From Ficedula albicollis (lineage: Eukaryota; Chordata; Aves; Passeriformes; Muscicapidae), in the NCBI RefSeq assembly GCF_000247815.1, contig NC_021685.1, positions 15,632,318 to 15,696,317 on the forward strand: a stretch of DNA of 64,000 bases, given 5' to 3'. The notes under the pieces are model-generated. The model was not told the origin of the DNA. It saw only the letters and a program-made list of their open reading frames with translations, and ran no database searches. Positions 39,801 through 55,300 of the stretch are shown one piece after another. How positions within the stretch are numbered: the stretch's first letter is position 1; each line of letters starts with the position of its first letter. The position numbers and the translations under genes are program-made.

Positions 39801-42800
39801 TTACTTCCTGTTTGTCTCTTTTACTATTAAATAAAATAGATCAATTTTTTGGCATCAACATCTAACCTCGTTTGGTTTTAATCATTATTTTTTTGGGTAT
39901 ATTTCAAACCTTTTTGGGGTTGATCCTTTCATTAGCAGAGACTTAGTTTCCTCTGCTCTTCTGTGTTTAAATCAGATTGTAGCAGGTATGCTGTAAGGAA
40001 ATCAGAACAGAGCTCAAATTAAATTGGCAGTTTCTCGTTTAGCTCCTATTTGGATTTGGGAAATTACATATCAGTGTATAGAGATTTCAAAGATAGTGTC
40101 TTGATTTGGTTTATCTTACATGAATTTTTGCAGTCTGCAGAACATAATTTTTTCATTCAAACTGCAGAATGGAAGACATTAGGAGCTACATAGAGAAGGC
40201 AGGATAAAATACTTCTCTAGACACAGATTTCCAAATCACTGCAAATGGGCAGATGCAATCACCTCAGTTCCAGACAGCACAGGGCACGAAGGTCCCACAT
40301 TTCACACCCCATGGATCAGGCTGTAGTAGTGGTTCTCACACACTGACTCTGAGGGACTCAGCTAAACCTGGAGCCCTGGCTTTGTAGCAGCCCACTTTAT
40401 TTAGGTAGGAATTTATAATATGGAACGCTGAACTCCCCCTGGGTTTTGTTGGTTTTGCATGGTGCTTACTGAAATAGGCCACAAGGTGTGAGCCTGACAT
40501 TCTGTGCATTGGACGCCCATTTCCACATGTGTTTAATATTTGCCTTAATTTTTTTTTTATTTTGACTTCAATGGTAAAATATTTAATAAACTCTAGGCAC
40601 AGAAGCAAGGTTTTTGCTTAGGAAAGTATATACATTATTAATACATTATTGTCTTAATAAGTAATTATTCTACAAGATATAAATTTAGATATTAAATCAC
40701 AATGGTAAACTTTTGTACATAACCATGATATAACCAAGAATTTTTCTCTCATCTAAACTAAGGAAGTAGTCTGACTGAAGTATTTAAATTCATAGTACAG
40801 CAATGCTGGCAGGAGAAGAATGAAGCATTACACGTGCATTTCTGGATTATGTGACTGTTGTAAACTTCCTTTAAAAAATCCAAAACAAACAGAAAACCTG
40901 AGTGATCCTAATTCAATTTGTTGGTGACTTCGACTTTTGTTGGAATTGTTTTGTTTGGTTTGTTTTTACATATATGTAACTTCCTGTTTTTCATCCAAGA
41001 ATAGTTTGGAAACAATAATTATGTACCAGGAGACCTACAACTTCACATTCAAGTCTAGAGCTTTCATGGCATCAGTGTCCAAATAACGTTGATCCTAATG
41101 GCTACTTGGTGCTTTTGAAGAGAGTAACTAAACTTCCCAGGGAGAGGAAGGAGTACTGCCAAAACGTTTTAAGTGCTGTCTCAGCAATGTGGAAGAATTG
41201 GCATTTCCCACTGTTGCTTCTCATCCTTGAAGTACCATAAATGTATGTTGAAGAAGTATTTCAACTACCTGAGAACAGCAGCACAATGCCAGTTCAACTC
41301 CTCTGGACTTGCTCATTTGTTTTTCTGAATTAAGACACTATACTGAAGAGAAAGTAGTGCTGACCCAGGTGGTCAACAACAAAAGAGAGAGTGCCCTTTC
41401 CATTGTTGTTACCCACAGCTATCTCAGACCTCTCCATCATCTTTTCCAGCATTCCAGGGATGTCCTCCTGCCCTCCCCCACGGCCAGGTACTCCAGAGCG
41501 GATATACAAACTTCTGTTTTTCCAGAGAACAGATGATGAACCCTTCTAACTTTCAGATTTCTTGTTTTGTCCCTGTATTTAATCCAGGAAATGGGATGAG
41601 TGCATCACTGCAGTATAGCAGCAGTGTTTGCATTGACTCAGTAAGTTCCTGAATTCCTGGAAGAGATGTGTTTTACGTGTGTCCTCTGCCATTCGGAGTG
41701 TGGGTGGAAGGCATGCTTGAACTAAAGGTGTTAAAATGACACTATTAATGTTTTGCTGATGCTCCTTCTGTAAGAACAAAATAACTTCAGCCAGTTAACT
41801 TTTTGTCTGCAAAAAAGTAGAAAACTGATTTATTGCTGTCCTTGAAAAGGTCAGTGTGTGTATGTTTATGTACAGATAGAAATCTATATATTTAAACAGA
41901 CATATATAAAAGGAGTAGTTCATTGCACTGAGAAAGAGGGTGATTAAAATGATTTCTTTATTTATTTTTCATGCTTTCTTAGAGTTATTCTGTCCTAAGC
42001 TACTTAATATAAATGAAGAAAGTAGAGAGGTCATGATGCCTCATTTTGCCACCCTAATCACATCCAGCTGTGTGAAAAGAAACCTCCAGTGCACACATGT
42101 TTATGAATTGTACAGGCTGGTGAGTCTGCTTTGTCTGTAAGAACAGTGATAGGACACTTAAGGTTGACATTAATTCTCTCAGTGTTTCCTCTCTCTTTTT
42201 CCCTATTACTTAATTTGGGCTATTGAAATGACACAATAATGATTCTGATATAAGGCCCAGAAAAAGATAAATTGGAAAAAAAAAAAAAAAAAAAAAAAAC
42301 CCAAAAAACCCCCAAAAAAAACCAAAACAAAACCAAAACAAAACAAAACACAACCCCAGCCAAACAAAAGAAACCCCATAACCACCATAATCAAACAATC
42401 GTGGATCATAATAAGAGCTATAAAAGGCAAATGTACTGTAAAAATTACAGAAAATAATCCTCAGGACCATTTTCAGGCTGCATTATAAGTAGCATACATT
42501 TCCAATGTTAAGACACTGCTTTTAGTTCAGTAATAAAGAAATTGTCTGTTCTTTGAAAATTTTAAAAAATCAGTTACCCTTTTACAAGGCTTGAGAATTC
42601 ACAAACTACTAATTCAAAGATTTTTGTGGAACAACTCAAGGTGTGAGGTTAAACTCCTGGTTCTTGCTTCTTTTGAAAAATTTCTAACGAGACTAAAAGC
42701 TCCATTTCCCTAATCACAGAGAAAAGAGATTGAGAGCTAGAGTTACTGTTCTCCTCATTTTGGCAAAAGCATAGATTTGCTACTTTTTCACAGTATCCTC

Positions 42801-45800
42801 TTTTAATACTTAAGAAAAAGTCTATAGTTAGATACATGTCTGAAGTGCTGCTGCTTTTCAAAACAGTGCTAAGTGGAAGAGTGTGCAAATAACACTCCCA
42901 TAGTTTTGAAAAAAAAAAAAAAAAAAAAAAACAACCCAAATTACTGGTGCTATAACTAGGACATTTCTTCTATTTGTTTCATATAAAAATTAAATTTCCT
43001 TTATGTAGTCCATGAACAAAAACTCTGCTGAGCAGCTTACGTGCCTGTTGTCAAAGAGAAGTTGGAAGTCCAGGTAAGCAGAAGACAAGATTTTGGTGTG
43101 AAACTGAATAAACCAAATTTTGCATTCTATACAAAGAGCTCACATCAGTAGTTGCAAAAGAAGGATCACTGTGCTTTAGCAGTAAGGAAGCTGTTGCTGG
43201 TTTAGCAGCAGTATCTCTGAGCCCCTCTGCTGGAGCACTGTTGGAAACGATTCTAAGGTTTATGGCTTCTTTTTACCATTTCCTTTAGAAATTATGTTTA
43301 AAAAACTAGTGAGTTATTCTTAACAGATCGTTTCTCAAACTGCATTCTATAGTGAGGATTCAGGAATAAATGTCCTGGCAAACTGGAACAGAGAAAACAC
43401 CAGTGACAGCCAACATTCCCTAGCAGGCTAAGTGCCAATTCTCCAGAGCCACACAAGAACCTCTCCAACCTCACACTTATGATTCAAGACACACTTTCTG
43501 ACATATATCAATGATTTCTCCTCCCAACCATATTAAAAACAGCTTCCAGATAGATTTCTGATTACCTGATTTTTAATTTAGACACATTTGAAACAACATC
43601 AACAAGAAATCTTTTGCTCATTCTCTCCTTTTTTTCTTCAGATTGACTCTCTTGTTCTTAGTTTTTTGTTTTTCTTGTTCTCACTTCACACTATACTGCA
43701 GGTTTGTGTCTCTCAAAGCCAGAGAGAAATTGATACCGAGTCGTGCTGAGAATGCATTGTAGTTACCAAGGAAATGGTTTCCCAAGCAACAGTAACCACA
43801 TGAAATTTGACATAATTTCTTCCTCTGTATCATGTTTGCTGCTTTGCAGGAGGCAGTGTGTGGGCAGCATAAGTGATCTCACTGTTAACTTTGCTTTTTG
43901 AAGCAGATCTGGTCATATTTCTGTGTTTGTTTAAGACAACTTCAGTGAGAGTTGAATGCTTGGTTTTGTGTCTGTATTGTTTTTGTTTCTTTGGGGTTTT
44001 TTGCTGGTTTATTGTTTGTTTGTTTTAATTTATTTTCCTGCTAGCAGACAGGTTGTGGGTATGCCAGATAATCCTGCAGCATGTGGGCAGATGCTAGAGG
44101 CAACATTCTCAGCTGTTAGAGTCAGTGATGATATTTACCATTCAAGAAAGCCACGCCAGCACCTTGGTTTGCTCCAGAAAATTGGGTGAGACACTTGCCA
44201 GCTTGATGATTTCAAAAAGTGTAGAAAATATGCACATGTTCAGAATTAGTGGAAGGCTGTGAACCAAGGGAAAGACAGGGACAGAAGTCCCAACTCCTCT
44301 ATGATGGGGCAAAAAAAAAAAGACAGTGTGACAAGCTGGGCCTCAGTCAAATAAGATTTTCGATAATTTTTCTTAAATTCAGCAGTGTTTCTTAATATCC
44401 ACTTCACATGCACGGTGAAATCTTGAAAAAGAAGATGTGGTGGTGTTTACATGGGCAGAATCCCAAAGGAAGGTGCGTATTTGAAGCAAGAATTATATCA
44501 CTGTAATACTTTGCATTCATGTTGTGCTAGTTTCCTTCAATGTTTTCTGAAAAACATTAGATTTCTGCTTTGTCTAGGATAAAAAGGCTGGGTTTAACTG
44601 TCTTAAAATATCAAATTTGTAACTCTCTTATCTTCTGGCTTGTAGATCACCATGGATAAGGAAATGTTTGAGCTACAAAAGCTTTTAAAGTGCATGAAAG
44701 AAACATTAAGTACATTCTGAAAACATTGAGGACGACGTATCTTAGGCAGTTCTTTGCATACCCAGCTCTAATGAACCTGCTAGTTACCCATAATTACAAG
44801 GCTCCAAGTAGAGAGAGTGGAGTGAATGAGCAAGGAGATATTAGACTCTTGGCTCTGGATCTGTGTCAGCCTCACCAGGCACAAGATGGCTCATAAAAGC
44901 TTTCATTCTATTCCATCATTAATTTTTTTCTACCTTCCTGAACTTCATATAAAGAAACCTTTTACTTTGACTTTTTATCCTGTCTCTCAACCCTTCTTCG
45001 AGGTCCAGAATTAACTTAGCTAAGTATCATGTTCTTTGCAGATAAAGCTGCCTCTAATGAGCAAGCTTCTCATTTTACCAGGAAAAAGGCACTGGGGACA
45101 GACCTGGTCAGGGTCTGCATTCAGTTTCAGCTTGTGAAAGTATGTAAAAAATAATTTCAGATTTAGTGGGTAAAATGTTTGACTCCTAGTGCTAGAACAT
45201 TGGCCTTGTTTTTATAATTTATGCTAACTCAGAACTGTACATTTCATACTTAGATTATTTAGTGCTCCTCACAATACTGAAGATAGAGTGTTTTACAGAA
45301 CAAGCCCTTATGATTACTGTATTTATTGTTCATGTTTTAAAATGTTAAAAAGTGACAAATAGGGAAACACAATGCATTTCATTAAATAAAGCAATAAACA
45401 CAATTTCCTGGAATAATTGTTTGCAGTTAGTCTTCAAATAACTAAACACTTTCTCCATAGACTTCCATTTCTTTCGTCTTGGATTGGTGAAACTTTGCTG
45501 CCTCAGAGAAAGCACATAATCTGATTTTGAGATATTCAGTACTTACTGAGATACCATGAATTGTCATTGGCTGAGATTTGAGGGTTTTTTTTTTTTTGTA
45601 ACAGAAATTCACAAAGTTACTGTAAGTAGCTGTTAAATTCAGGCACCAGTTGAGATTCTTTGTATAAAACACATAAGATAAAGTTAAATTAAAAGAAACT
45701 GATTTCCCCTGAATCTATCTGTCCAGTCTAACAACTTCTACATTTGACAAGAGAATTTAAGAGAGAAAATTAAAGTGACATATTAGACAGGAAGACACCG

Positions 45801-48800
45801 TCCCAACCACTATTTCTTTCACCTTTTGTCCAAAACCTTCAAGGGAGACCAGACCATTGATAAGAATTTCCTGGATTATCTTCGATTTGCTGCTGATACT
45901 ATTGCTGCAACTAAAACCTCATAAAGAGTTTTTGGCATTTTCTATAATATTCACCTAGAAAATCAAGAGGATCTGTAGAGCAGTAAGCTCTCACTGAAAC
46001 TGACCATAAAAGAAAAAATTACTCAAGTGAACACAATGTTAGAATATATTGTAGAGAAAAATTATTTAAATACAAAGGGGGGAAAATGGATTTGGAGAGA
46101 GGGAAATATAGGACTGGTTTATTTAAATTCAGTAATATTTATCCTATTTATGATTGTACTTTGTACTGAGAGATTTATTTTACACTGAGCTATTTTATTA
46201 CACCAATAAATGGATATTGCTGCCAAGAAGAGCAATTCTCATGGTAAATAATTTATAAATCATAGTAGATAATATGTAAACATGACTTATTTTATGAATT
46301 TGAGTAACCCTACATTTAAATACAGTATGGAACTTGTCCTCTGTATCCAGATTAAAAAGTCTGGATATAGAGTACAAAGTACTCATTTGGCAATTATGAA
46401 TGTTCTCATTTAAAAGCAAATACCCGATCAAAAACATTCAAAACCTTTTCAAACCATAGTATTTTTTTACTCTACAGAAATGAAGATGCTGTGAAAGGAC
46501 TAAGGTTGCTGTGGATAGGAGTAAAGTGCATTTTCTGACACATAAGGGGAGTCTCTTCTCTCATGAGCCCCATGAAGCCCCCACTCCCTTTCTGTTCTCT
46601 CTCATCATACCTGATTTCCACAGATTCAGAGTTCTGGTCCCTGGGGTGTCTTAGAGTTCTGATTTTTGCCAGACATGGTGGCCATAACAGCTGGTTAACT
46701 GCACACAGCTGTGCAGAAATGTCCTTTGTCTGTGTGAAGGTTTATCTTTGTTCTTAGCTTACTCCTTTTTTATTTCTCCCAGATAATTACCTCTGACTTA
46801 GCTCTAGAATTCTAGATAGCATCTGGCAAGCAGGAAGCCCAAGCCCTATGTGCTGTTTATCATAAAAAGGTAAATCCCACACAGCTCCTAAAGGAAAATA
46901 AGCTGCATCTTCAGATGTGTGGCAGTGTGATCTCACATCCTGCAGACAGATTACACCTGCTTACAGTTTTATCTGCTCTTATTATTATTTGTGAATTAGG
47001 CCAAAGTGACTTGATTAGGGTTTTTTTAATAAAGAGTTTTTTAAGGCACAGGGATTGAGTTAAAATATTAGCATGAGACTTAAATGACTACTGACATTTA
47101 TTTACATTTGACAACAGGAATTATGTCAATACAGGGCAACATATCCATTTAAATTTGTGAATGACTTGGTATGAAATTCCAGTTTTGTAACTGCTTTTGT
47201 TTATTGACTTCAGAATCATGTGAAATCTTTGGCATATGCAGCTCTACTCTTTTTTTTAAAGTTTATATTTCTTAATGAGATTACTTTTCATGGTTTTTGA
47301 AATGTTTTGTCACAAAGTGGTCATTTAATTCTTGTATTTTAATTGTAACAGGCCATTATTGCTGCTGATTTATAATATATTATCCTCTTACAAGCAAATT
47401 TAATCACAGGAGCTTTATTTCCCTCTAATCTTTATTACTACTGTGGAGAGAAAACTCTGCCACACGAATTATTTAGCAAATCACTAAAAATAAGTATTTC
47501 CAAAAAACACAACAATTCCTGAAAATCAACCAAATTAATTTTTTTTAAGTGGAAAGTATCTTACAAAGAGCTGAATGACTAAAGAAAAAAGCCTAGAAAA
47601 AGAACGTGGATCCCTTCATACACCAACATCAGACAGAAATTCGACAGTTTGGAGTTGTGCTTGCATTGTAAAAGAATAAAGGTAGAAATTTACTTGAACA
47701 ATTTTATCTCTGCTTTTATAGGCATTCTTACCCCACTAATATTTCAGGTGTCCACCTTGAGGTGGCTGGTAAGTTTAAGTCAGTTGTCATATCACACCTT
47801 GTCAGCTGGACTGCCCGTGTCTGATCCTGAGCAGTGTGAATTCTGCGTTCCTGTTTAGGAGGAGGCAAACATTGAATAGATGTTACACAGGTTACATCCT
47901 AAACATTTTAGTTTATAGATTTACAGTTTCAGAAACCTGGTTTTTTAAGCTTGAGCATTAAAATAAACAATGTGTCAGCACAGAGCAAATTGATTCCAAA
48001 CACTGAACCAGAGAAATGAACAAATTCTAATTGAATTCTAAATTGAAATGAGAAACAGTTTCATTTAATAACCAAACATTTGAATTACTTACTAAAAATG
48101 TCATAGATATCTGTACCAAGAAAATCTTATGCCTTGAAAACAAACAGTAGAAAAAGTAAATGCTGCTAATATAAGCAGTTTTCAAGATAACATGCAAATA
48201 GAATATTTAATAGAAATACATATACAGCCCTAGTTTCTTGAAGAGATTTATCTTACGGAACAAATAATTTAATTATAGTGACAAAGCTTGCAACTGAAAC
48301 AGACGAAGAACGATTTTTTTCCTAGAGGTAAGTAGGAATTTTTTGATTGTACATTTTTTCAATAAGGAAAAGTTTATAAAAACTGAAACATTCTACTGGA
48401 ATACACTTTTTTCTTATGTTTACAAAGAGCCATTCTCCTGTTCTGAAGATAATTTCTGTTCAGCCAAGAAACTGATTCTGAGCAAAACAAAGGATTTTCT
48501 TACCTGCAGTCTTTGCAGTGCCTGTGAAAGGAAAAATATCTTCAAAGTTCCTGCTTTCAATACAGAAGATTGAAAAACACAATGCAGGTTCCCTACAGCC
48601 CACGTGAACATCCAGATAGTAACTACAAATGTAGTTTTGGTCTTTTCTTCCTCTTCTGCCCTCTCCTTTGTCAGGAAAAGCTTTGAGAGTGCTTTAGTTT
48701 GATGTAATATACAGTGGGAATATTCTGAAATTTCAAATGTCTGTAACAATACAACTCCTGCCCTGCTTCCTCCTGCACAGTATAATCCTCAGCTCTTTGC

Positions 48801-51800
48801 TCTCCATAGTTCACTCCAGCCAGATCAATATCAATAATTGGTAATAGTTTTTTTCCTGTAGAGGGTTGACCCTGGCTGGATGTCAGACACCCACCAAAGC
48901 CTCTCTGTCACTGGCCTCCACAGCTGGGCAGGAAGGGGAAAATACAACCAAGGCCCTCAGCATATATGTGGACCACAAGACTAAAACAGACCAGGATGAA
49001 ACACAGATTAGGATTAGGTTTAGAAGTTTGAAAACATAAGAAATTACTCAATAAGTGACATGATCTGGATTGAAGGACTGATCACCTGAAATACATCACG
49101 TACAATTTCTCGGATTCATATTATTTCACCATCAACCTCTGAGTTTAGTTTCAGTGCAGGCACTTACCCATCTCATTTACTCCTGGGATATGTGACACTG
49201 GGCTGCCTGTCAGTATTGGGGGACTTCAGCTTTATTTCTCTGATGTGAAATGTAAAATGGTATCCCAAAAGCAATAAGAATGGAAAAGACTGCAACACCA
49301 GACACAGGAACCTTGACTCTCGATTGCATTCTAAAATGTAGGGTCTCTCCCAGGTTATCCACCTGTGCTACTGAATGCAGTGTAAGAGCCAAGTTCCACA
49401 GCAAAGTAATTTAGCTGTAGGCTTGGCTTTGAGGGCTCATTGGACACGTAGGAAATTTGTGACTGATTGTTGTAGCTCATTCACATGCTTTTCTGAAAGA
49501 TTATTGAGTTCTTTTACCTACTGGAAAGGTGTCTTTTTCATTAGTGGTTTTAAATTGATATTTTATTAAGGAATTAAATACAGTGCTTCCATTTCTGCAG
49601 TTTTACACAGATCTTCCAGCAAGTTTCAGTGTGAAACAACAGGGGTTCGGTCAATTGTACACAACAATTCAAAAGCATGTATTCAAGCATTCTTCCTTTC
49701 ATTTATTTCTAGCCATTTATATTGCTGAGAACACAAGCAAAACTTTTAATAAAATAACATAAAAATTTGTACACACAGAAGCTGCACTAAAACTGTAAAA
49801 ATATATTAATTTTATCTTACAAGCTTAGCATGTAGGGAACCCGTTATATTTCCCCAATGGATGTTTGTCCTGTGAACTGGAATTACTGACAGCAGCAGTG
49901 GCTCTGATAGGTGCTCATTAGCACTAAATTGTTGAAGGAGCAGCACAGCTAATGGCTATGCTAGTGTTCAGAGCCATAAGTGTCAGGAATCTTGGCTTCT
50001 GTGTGGACTCCAAAGAATTTCCTTTTACAGCCAAAGGCTTTCCTGCTTTCTCTTGCATAAGTTTTGTCCAGCTTATTCTGGTTCTGGAATATCTTCTCTA
50101 CCTCAGCTTGTCTTGCTTCATTTTCTTCACCCATTTACTTATGGGCTCCGTTTCTTAGGTTTATTGACTCCTTTGCAGAATCACTGTTCAGGTCATGGTG
50201 TGCTGAGCCCACCAGTTTTTCCTTCTTCATAGTATTTCATTATATTCTTTTTGGTGGCTAATGCATTACATGTCTTCCCTCCTTTCCATATCACAGCACT
50301 TCCCTCTCCATCACCGTATTTCACTGCTGGCTCCTTCCCTATTTTCGCAGAGCAGCAACTTTGATTCCTTTGGGCCTGTCTTGGACTGCATTTTGTGTGT
50401 GGGCTGCACAATGAGCATCTGGCCTTGTTCCCTTCAGTGCATGGCTGCACTGGAATTTCAGACCAAAATAGAAGCAAGACTCGGTGCAAATTCAGAGCAA
50501 GACAGGGCACAGGCACTCGGGGAGATGCTGCCTGCCTGGGGAGCATGAATCACAGAAAATGTAACTGCTGTGCAGCACTTAGGGAGATAGGGAGAGGAGA
50601 AAAATTCCTTACCATTTAAAAATGAGAGATGAAGTAGATCTGATGGGGTTGAATTACTGTTTGAACATAGTTTCCTTGCTTCTGATTCAAATTCGTAGAT
50701 AAATTCATCATATTGAAGATCACTGATAGAAAATACTAACAGCAAATATATTACAGAGGGAATTACAGTGAAGGAGTGCAAACCCAAGTACATTTCAAAG
50801 TTTCATCTTGTGTTGAAAGATACTCATTTTAAAATTTTGAATCTCAACAGGACTCAACTTATTTGTCATTCCCATTAAGCTGTGTTCTCTGTTTGAAAGT
50901 CTGTGAGGTGCTTAGAGCAAGATCATCAGAGCTGAGGCTGAGATTGTAAAAAAATGTTGCACCTTTTTTTTTTTTAACTTTCTTTAATGTTGAAAATATT
51001 TTGCTCCGTACTTTTCTTAAAGAAACATACTCTATGATTACTTGGGTATCACTGGGGGGAAAACATGATTTCAAACTTTAAATTTATCATGGAGGAAATG
51101 TAAGTGACAGAATAGCTAGTGCCTTTCTAAAATCAGAATTCTATTTCTGACTGAGTCCTAATTGATTTTATCATTTTTATTATTACTTGACTGAAGGCTA
51201 TTGCTGTAATTGATAATTTTTATTATTATATTAAAAATTGGTCCTCAGTTTCTTTCTTCCACTACTCAGTTAACCCTGAAGCAAATTGACTCATTGCCAT
51301 AGATGCACAGTGAAAAACTATCTTCCCAGCTCAGATTGTAAAATGTTTAAAAGGGTTAATTAATTTTAAAAGTCCTTGGAAAGTATAAATGTTATTCAAG
51401 GTATGTTAGAATTTATTTTGGAGTGTTATGAACTGCCATAAATTGTTACAGATTTTTAAGTGTCAGTGCTATTTTTTTTCAGATGCAGTGGAAAATCTCT
51501 CTGATATATTCCTGCTAACTGTAGTATTTTCTAAGATTACTGAACTAGGTTGTGTTACAAGGCTAAATGCATGTCTGATTTTTCTTTCTCTAGATCTGAG
51601 CCTAAGGTATCTGGCAATTACCTGTGTAGATGCAATTTCACAGCCTTTCCACCATGGGCCATCCCAGGGCTGCTGTTTCCTGGCTGCCAGCCACCCCCAC
51701 ACATGAGCCTGCAGCTTCTGTCATTCTTTCATTTGGGGTCCTGTCACCTGTTAATCAAGAAGCAAAAGAATCTTCTTTAAAACTCATATATTTGCTTTAA
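39801..51800. other. Intergenic, no gene seen
   Basis: About 12 kb of AT-rich sequence. Contents noted: A-rich tracts at 42275-42360 and 42908-42931, a TATA-like motif at 41903-41915 and two blocks that look conserved-element-like by eye (47330-47420, taattcttgtattttaattg onward; 49880-49960, cagcagcagtggctctgata onward). Open frames are short and unrelated to known proteins. Confidence 0.55.
42274..42362. repeat. Poly(A) plus AAAAC-rich low-complexity tract
   Basis: A run of about 25 A is followed by C-interrupted A tracts and several caaaa/aaaac units. This resembles the tail of an old retroposed copy, but no recognisable body precedes it. Confidence 0.85.
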
Positions 51801-51805
51801 AATAT

Positions 51806-51853
51806 TAAGATTTGATTTGATTTTATTTGTTTTGATTTGATTTGATTTGCTTT
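51806..51853. repeat. TTTGA pentanucleotide microsatellite
   Basis: Imperfect tandem gattt units (aagatttgatttgatttta, tttgttttgatttgatttga) spanning about 48 bp. Confidence 0.85.
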
Positions 51854-52294
51854 GGAACTCAGTTGATTTCCAAATATGTGAATAGTAGAAAGAATTTTTC
51901 TTCTTTGCGAGCATGTCAAAAATGTATTTTGATAAAGTAGTTTACAGGCGTGGTTGAGTCACTGGAGAGATTGGCATACCCTGATGGTAGCTAGGTCTGA
52001 CCTAATTTCTGAGATCCCCTCTGAGGCTGTCTTTGTCTCAGCCTACTCACTGGCTTGAGCAGCAAACCCTTCTGAAGCAGGTTCTGATTTTCTACTTCTG
52101 TATCCCAGGATGTGGGCCTTCCTGTTTATGGAGAAGATCCAAAAATGTAACCGAGGCATTTTCTGACAGCTACACCTACACAGAGGAAAGTGACTCTGTG
52201 AGGTGCATCACCCTGCCTGTGGAATACTGCAAATCTGGCTTTACTTGGAAATAAAAGACTTTGTGTTGTTAATAGGGGAGAACTTCTGCAGACT

Positions 52295-52366
52295 GTGCTA
52301 GAGGACTTGTGATTAGGTGACCTTGAAGGTCTCTTCAACCCAAACTCTTCTATGATTCCATGATTG
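52295..52366 (+). mobile_element. Short CR1 LINE 3' end
   Basis: gtgctagaggacttgtgatt, gtgaccttgaaggtctcttc and caacccaaactcttctatga (52296-52356) lead to the octamer region ttctatgattccatgattg. These are the last 70 bases of a CR1 element, sense orientation. Confidence 0.85.
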
Positions 52367-55300
52367 TCTGTTGGGGCCACGCTTCTCAAGAGGGGTGCAA
52401 TCTGTGGCAGGATATGGCCACAAGCCAGCCCTGAGGCTGTCCTACCCAGCCCTGGCACTGTCCCCACACGGCCCTGGAGTCCTTTCCCTCCAGTATTGAA
52501 CTGTTTCTATCCACAGCAAGAGTTGCTAAATCACGGAAACAAGTGCATAAAAAGGCCATGCCTATGGACATTCTATGTCCAGAATTTATTTTAAATTATT
52601 TTGAACCCACCTCTGTGGTTGCCTTGATATGTTAAAGCTGTGCATCTGATTAGACTCCCACAAGTAAAAGTATGGATAGGACCACGATCTCTTGAATTTG
52701 TAACTATATATAATACTTACTTCTAAGTCTGTGCATGTTTGGTTTTGTATAACCAAAGTTTTATTTCTTTCTGCTATGAATGACAAAATTAATTCTTGTT
52801 CTACTGTTCACTTATATACTCAAAGAACTAATGATACCAGTGTATGATGCTAACCTCAGATTTACAGCTCTCACTCCCCACAGATGTTTAGGAACTTCTT
52901 TCACTGGCAGCAGCTGATAGAGTATAATATTTTATAATATTGAATTCACTGTTGCAATAAACATGTCATTTAAAGCAGTAATAGCAGACTTATTTTAAGC
53001 AGCCCTAATCTTCCTTAGCTGTAACAAATCATTCAGAATTATTCACTGTAAAGTATATAGGTGAGATGTTAATAGAGAACCTGTTAGCCCAAAATACTGT
53101 TTTAATCAAGAATTTGAAATTCAGACTAGAGTAGAATTTGATACTATAATAACACCTTTCATACCGAAGGCATTCTAAAGCAATTTCCGTAATGAGCTAG
53201 ATAGTGTGGGTGCTCTGACTGTGTTGGGAATACAAATGTCAATAGCCACAATTCGTTCAACAAAAGCATTCTTACACAGACATTAGAGTATGGAAATATG
53301 TTGGATTAAATACCCAAGTTAGTTTGCTGCATTTTCAGCAGTCATTTCCAGGGCTTCATCTCCCCCAACACCTCAAGCCTCAAAACCAGTATACGCACAT
53401 TCAACTTCACTGTAAAAAAGGTAGGAAAACAAGCAGTGGCACAGCTAAAATCCAAAAAATATCAAAACAGGGAAAAATCAAAAGGAGTAAGGTGCATAAA
53501 ATGTTTCCAGGGTCTCATTACTTCCAAGTAAGTGAGTGGATTGTAGCCAAAAGTGTCAGAAAGTGGTCAAAAATACTCTTATTTTAAGAAAAGGAGAACT
53601 AAAAGACTATGTATTCTAGTACATGGAAATAACTACGGTAAAGATTTACATGATTAATTACACCAGGGAATAGGAGAGAAAAACAATAAATTCTTCCCCA
53701 TTTAATAGCTTATGCATTGGATTCTTTGTGTATTAGCATCTTGTAGCAGCTCTTGGGCAAAGACATCTCTGAACTTCTGACGGATGCATTGCTAGAAAAC
53801 ATCCTCATTGTTGGGGTACAAGTCTGTAGAGCAGAGAGCAATATCTTCATATACTGTACAAATCTGCATTAGCTTCACTAGGGAAAATAATCAGAATATC
53901 TAAAGTAAGAAAAGTCTCTGTGGAAAGCTAAAGAATATGCAATTTCATTGATTGAAAGCTGAACTCAATTTAAAAAAGCAATTGTTATTAAAAATACTCA
54001 GAAAATCTGATATTATTTAATAATAGAGACAGGAATATGAAAATGTTTTAAATTTTTTATTTGTAAGGAAGTAGGAATTTAATATTTGGCCAGTAGAACA
54101 ATTATTTTCTATTCTAAAGATCAAAGATTTCATTCTTTGTGACAAATGCCAATAACTGAAGCATGGATTTGAGCAGACCAGTTCTTTGGATAAAATAGGA
54201 TAAACCAGGCTAACTTCTAAACAAAAGTATGGGGAATAGCTACAGAAGTATAACTTTTTCTGTACAGGATGGTGGAAAACTGTTTCTTGTTTTGACAAAT
54301 ACTTCTGTCGACAGTTCAAGCAAATATCTGGAGCAATTCATCTTTAGTTGGAAGAACAGATACAATATTTCTTCGTTTCCAAGTATACTAAATGTTCACA
54401 TTGAATTCCTTCCTGATTTTGCAGGGGAAGTGTAATGAGTTTCAGATAACTGATGTGGATGAGATGTTCAATGTCACTGTGAACTTAGCACTGACAGACA
54501 TAGAAATTCAAATGTATGTTTCTTCTGTGGCAGTCTTATTGAGCAAAATATTTAACTTCAGAGAGAATCTCTTTGAATGCTTGCCTTTGATGACTATCAA
54601 ATCAAATAACATATCTGAAAGGCATTTTTGTGCATTTTGTACATTTTAAATGTCTCCTATTCTGTTAGCTAGCTCGCTTGAAGAAGTGACTAATGTGTAC
54701 CTGAACATGTTCTGCAGTTCTGCTCTCCCGATGAGCAAAGTGAAAAGGATGACATTTTAGATTTAAAAGTTTTAAAGAAGAAAATGTCCAGTGGGAGTTA
54801 TTTTCCAGCCTGCAGATTTTTGTAAAAGACAAACCAATGGAAGCTTCAAGTCTTTTTAGAGAACATTGCTTCCCTGCATATCAAAATATTGTACATGGCA
54901 GAGACCAGCATACTACAGTGAAACAATCAGCTGGAGGCAAAAGGAGATCTGATCTTTGAGTAAAAATATGAAAAATTAATGTTGAATTCATTATTCTGTA
55001 ATTCCTGATTGCTTAACACCACTTTGGATGGACTAGAACCCCCTTTGTCCATTAGCTACATGAAATGCCTTGCTACACTTGAAAGTTCTGAAATGTTTGC
55101 AGTGGAGCATGAACAAGAAAAAGTCATATTCCCTAAGAAAAACCCTAAGCTACTAAACATTCATGTTTTCCCCTTTTAATTTTATGACTTCATAAAATTT
55201 ATGGGGGATTTTTTTGGAATTTTTTTGAAATTACTTACCTCTACTTATACTGTTCTGATTACCTTTTGTGTTTTAAGTAATTTGAAACATATTTGAGCTG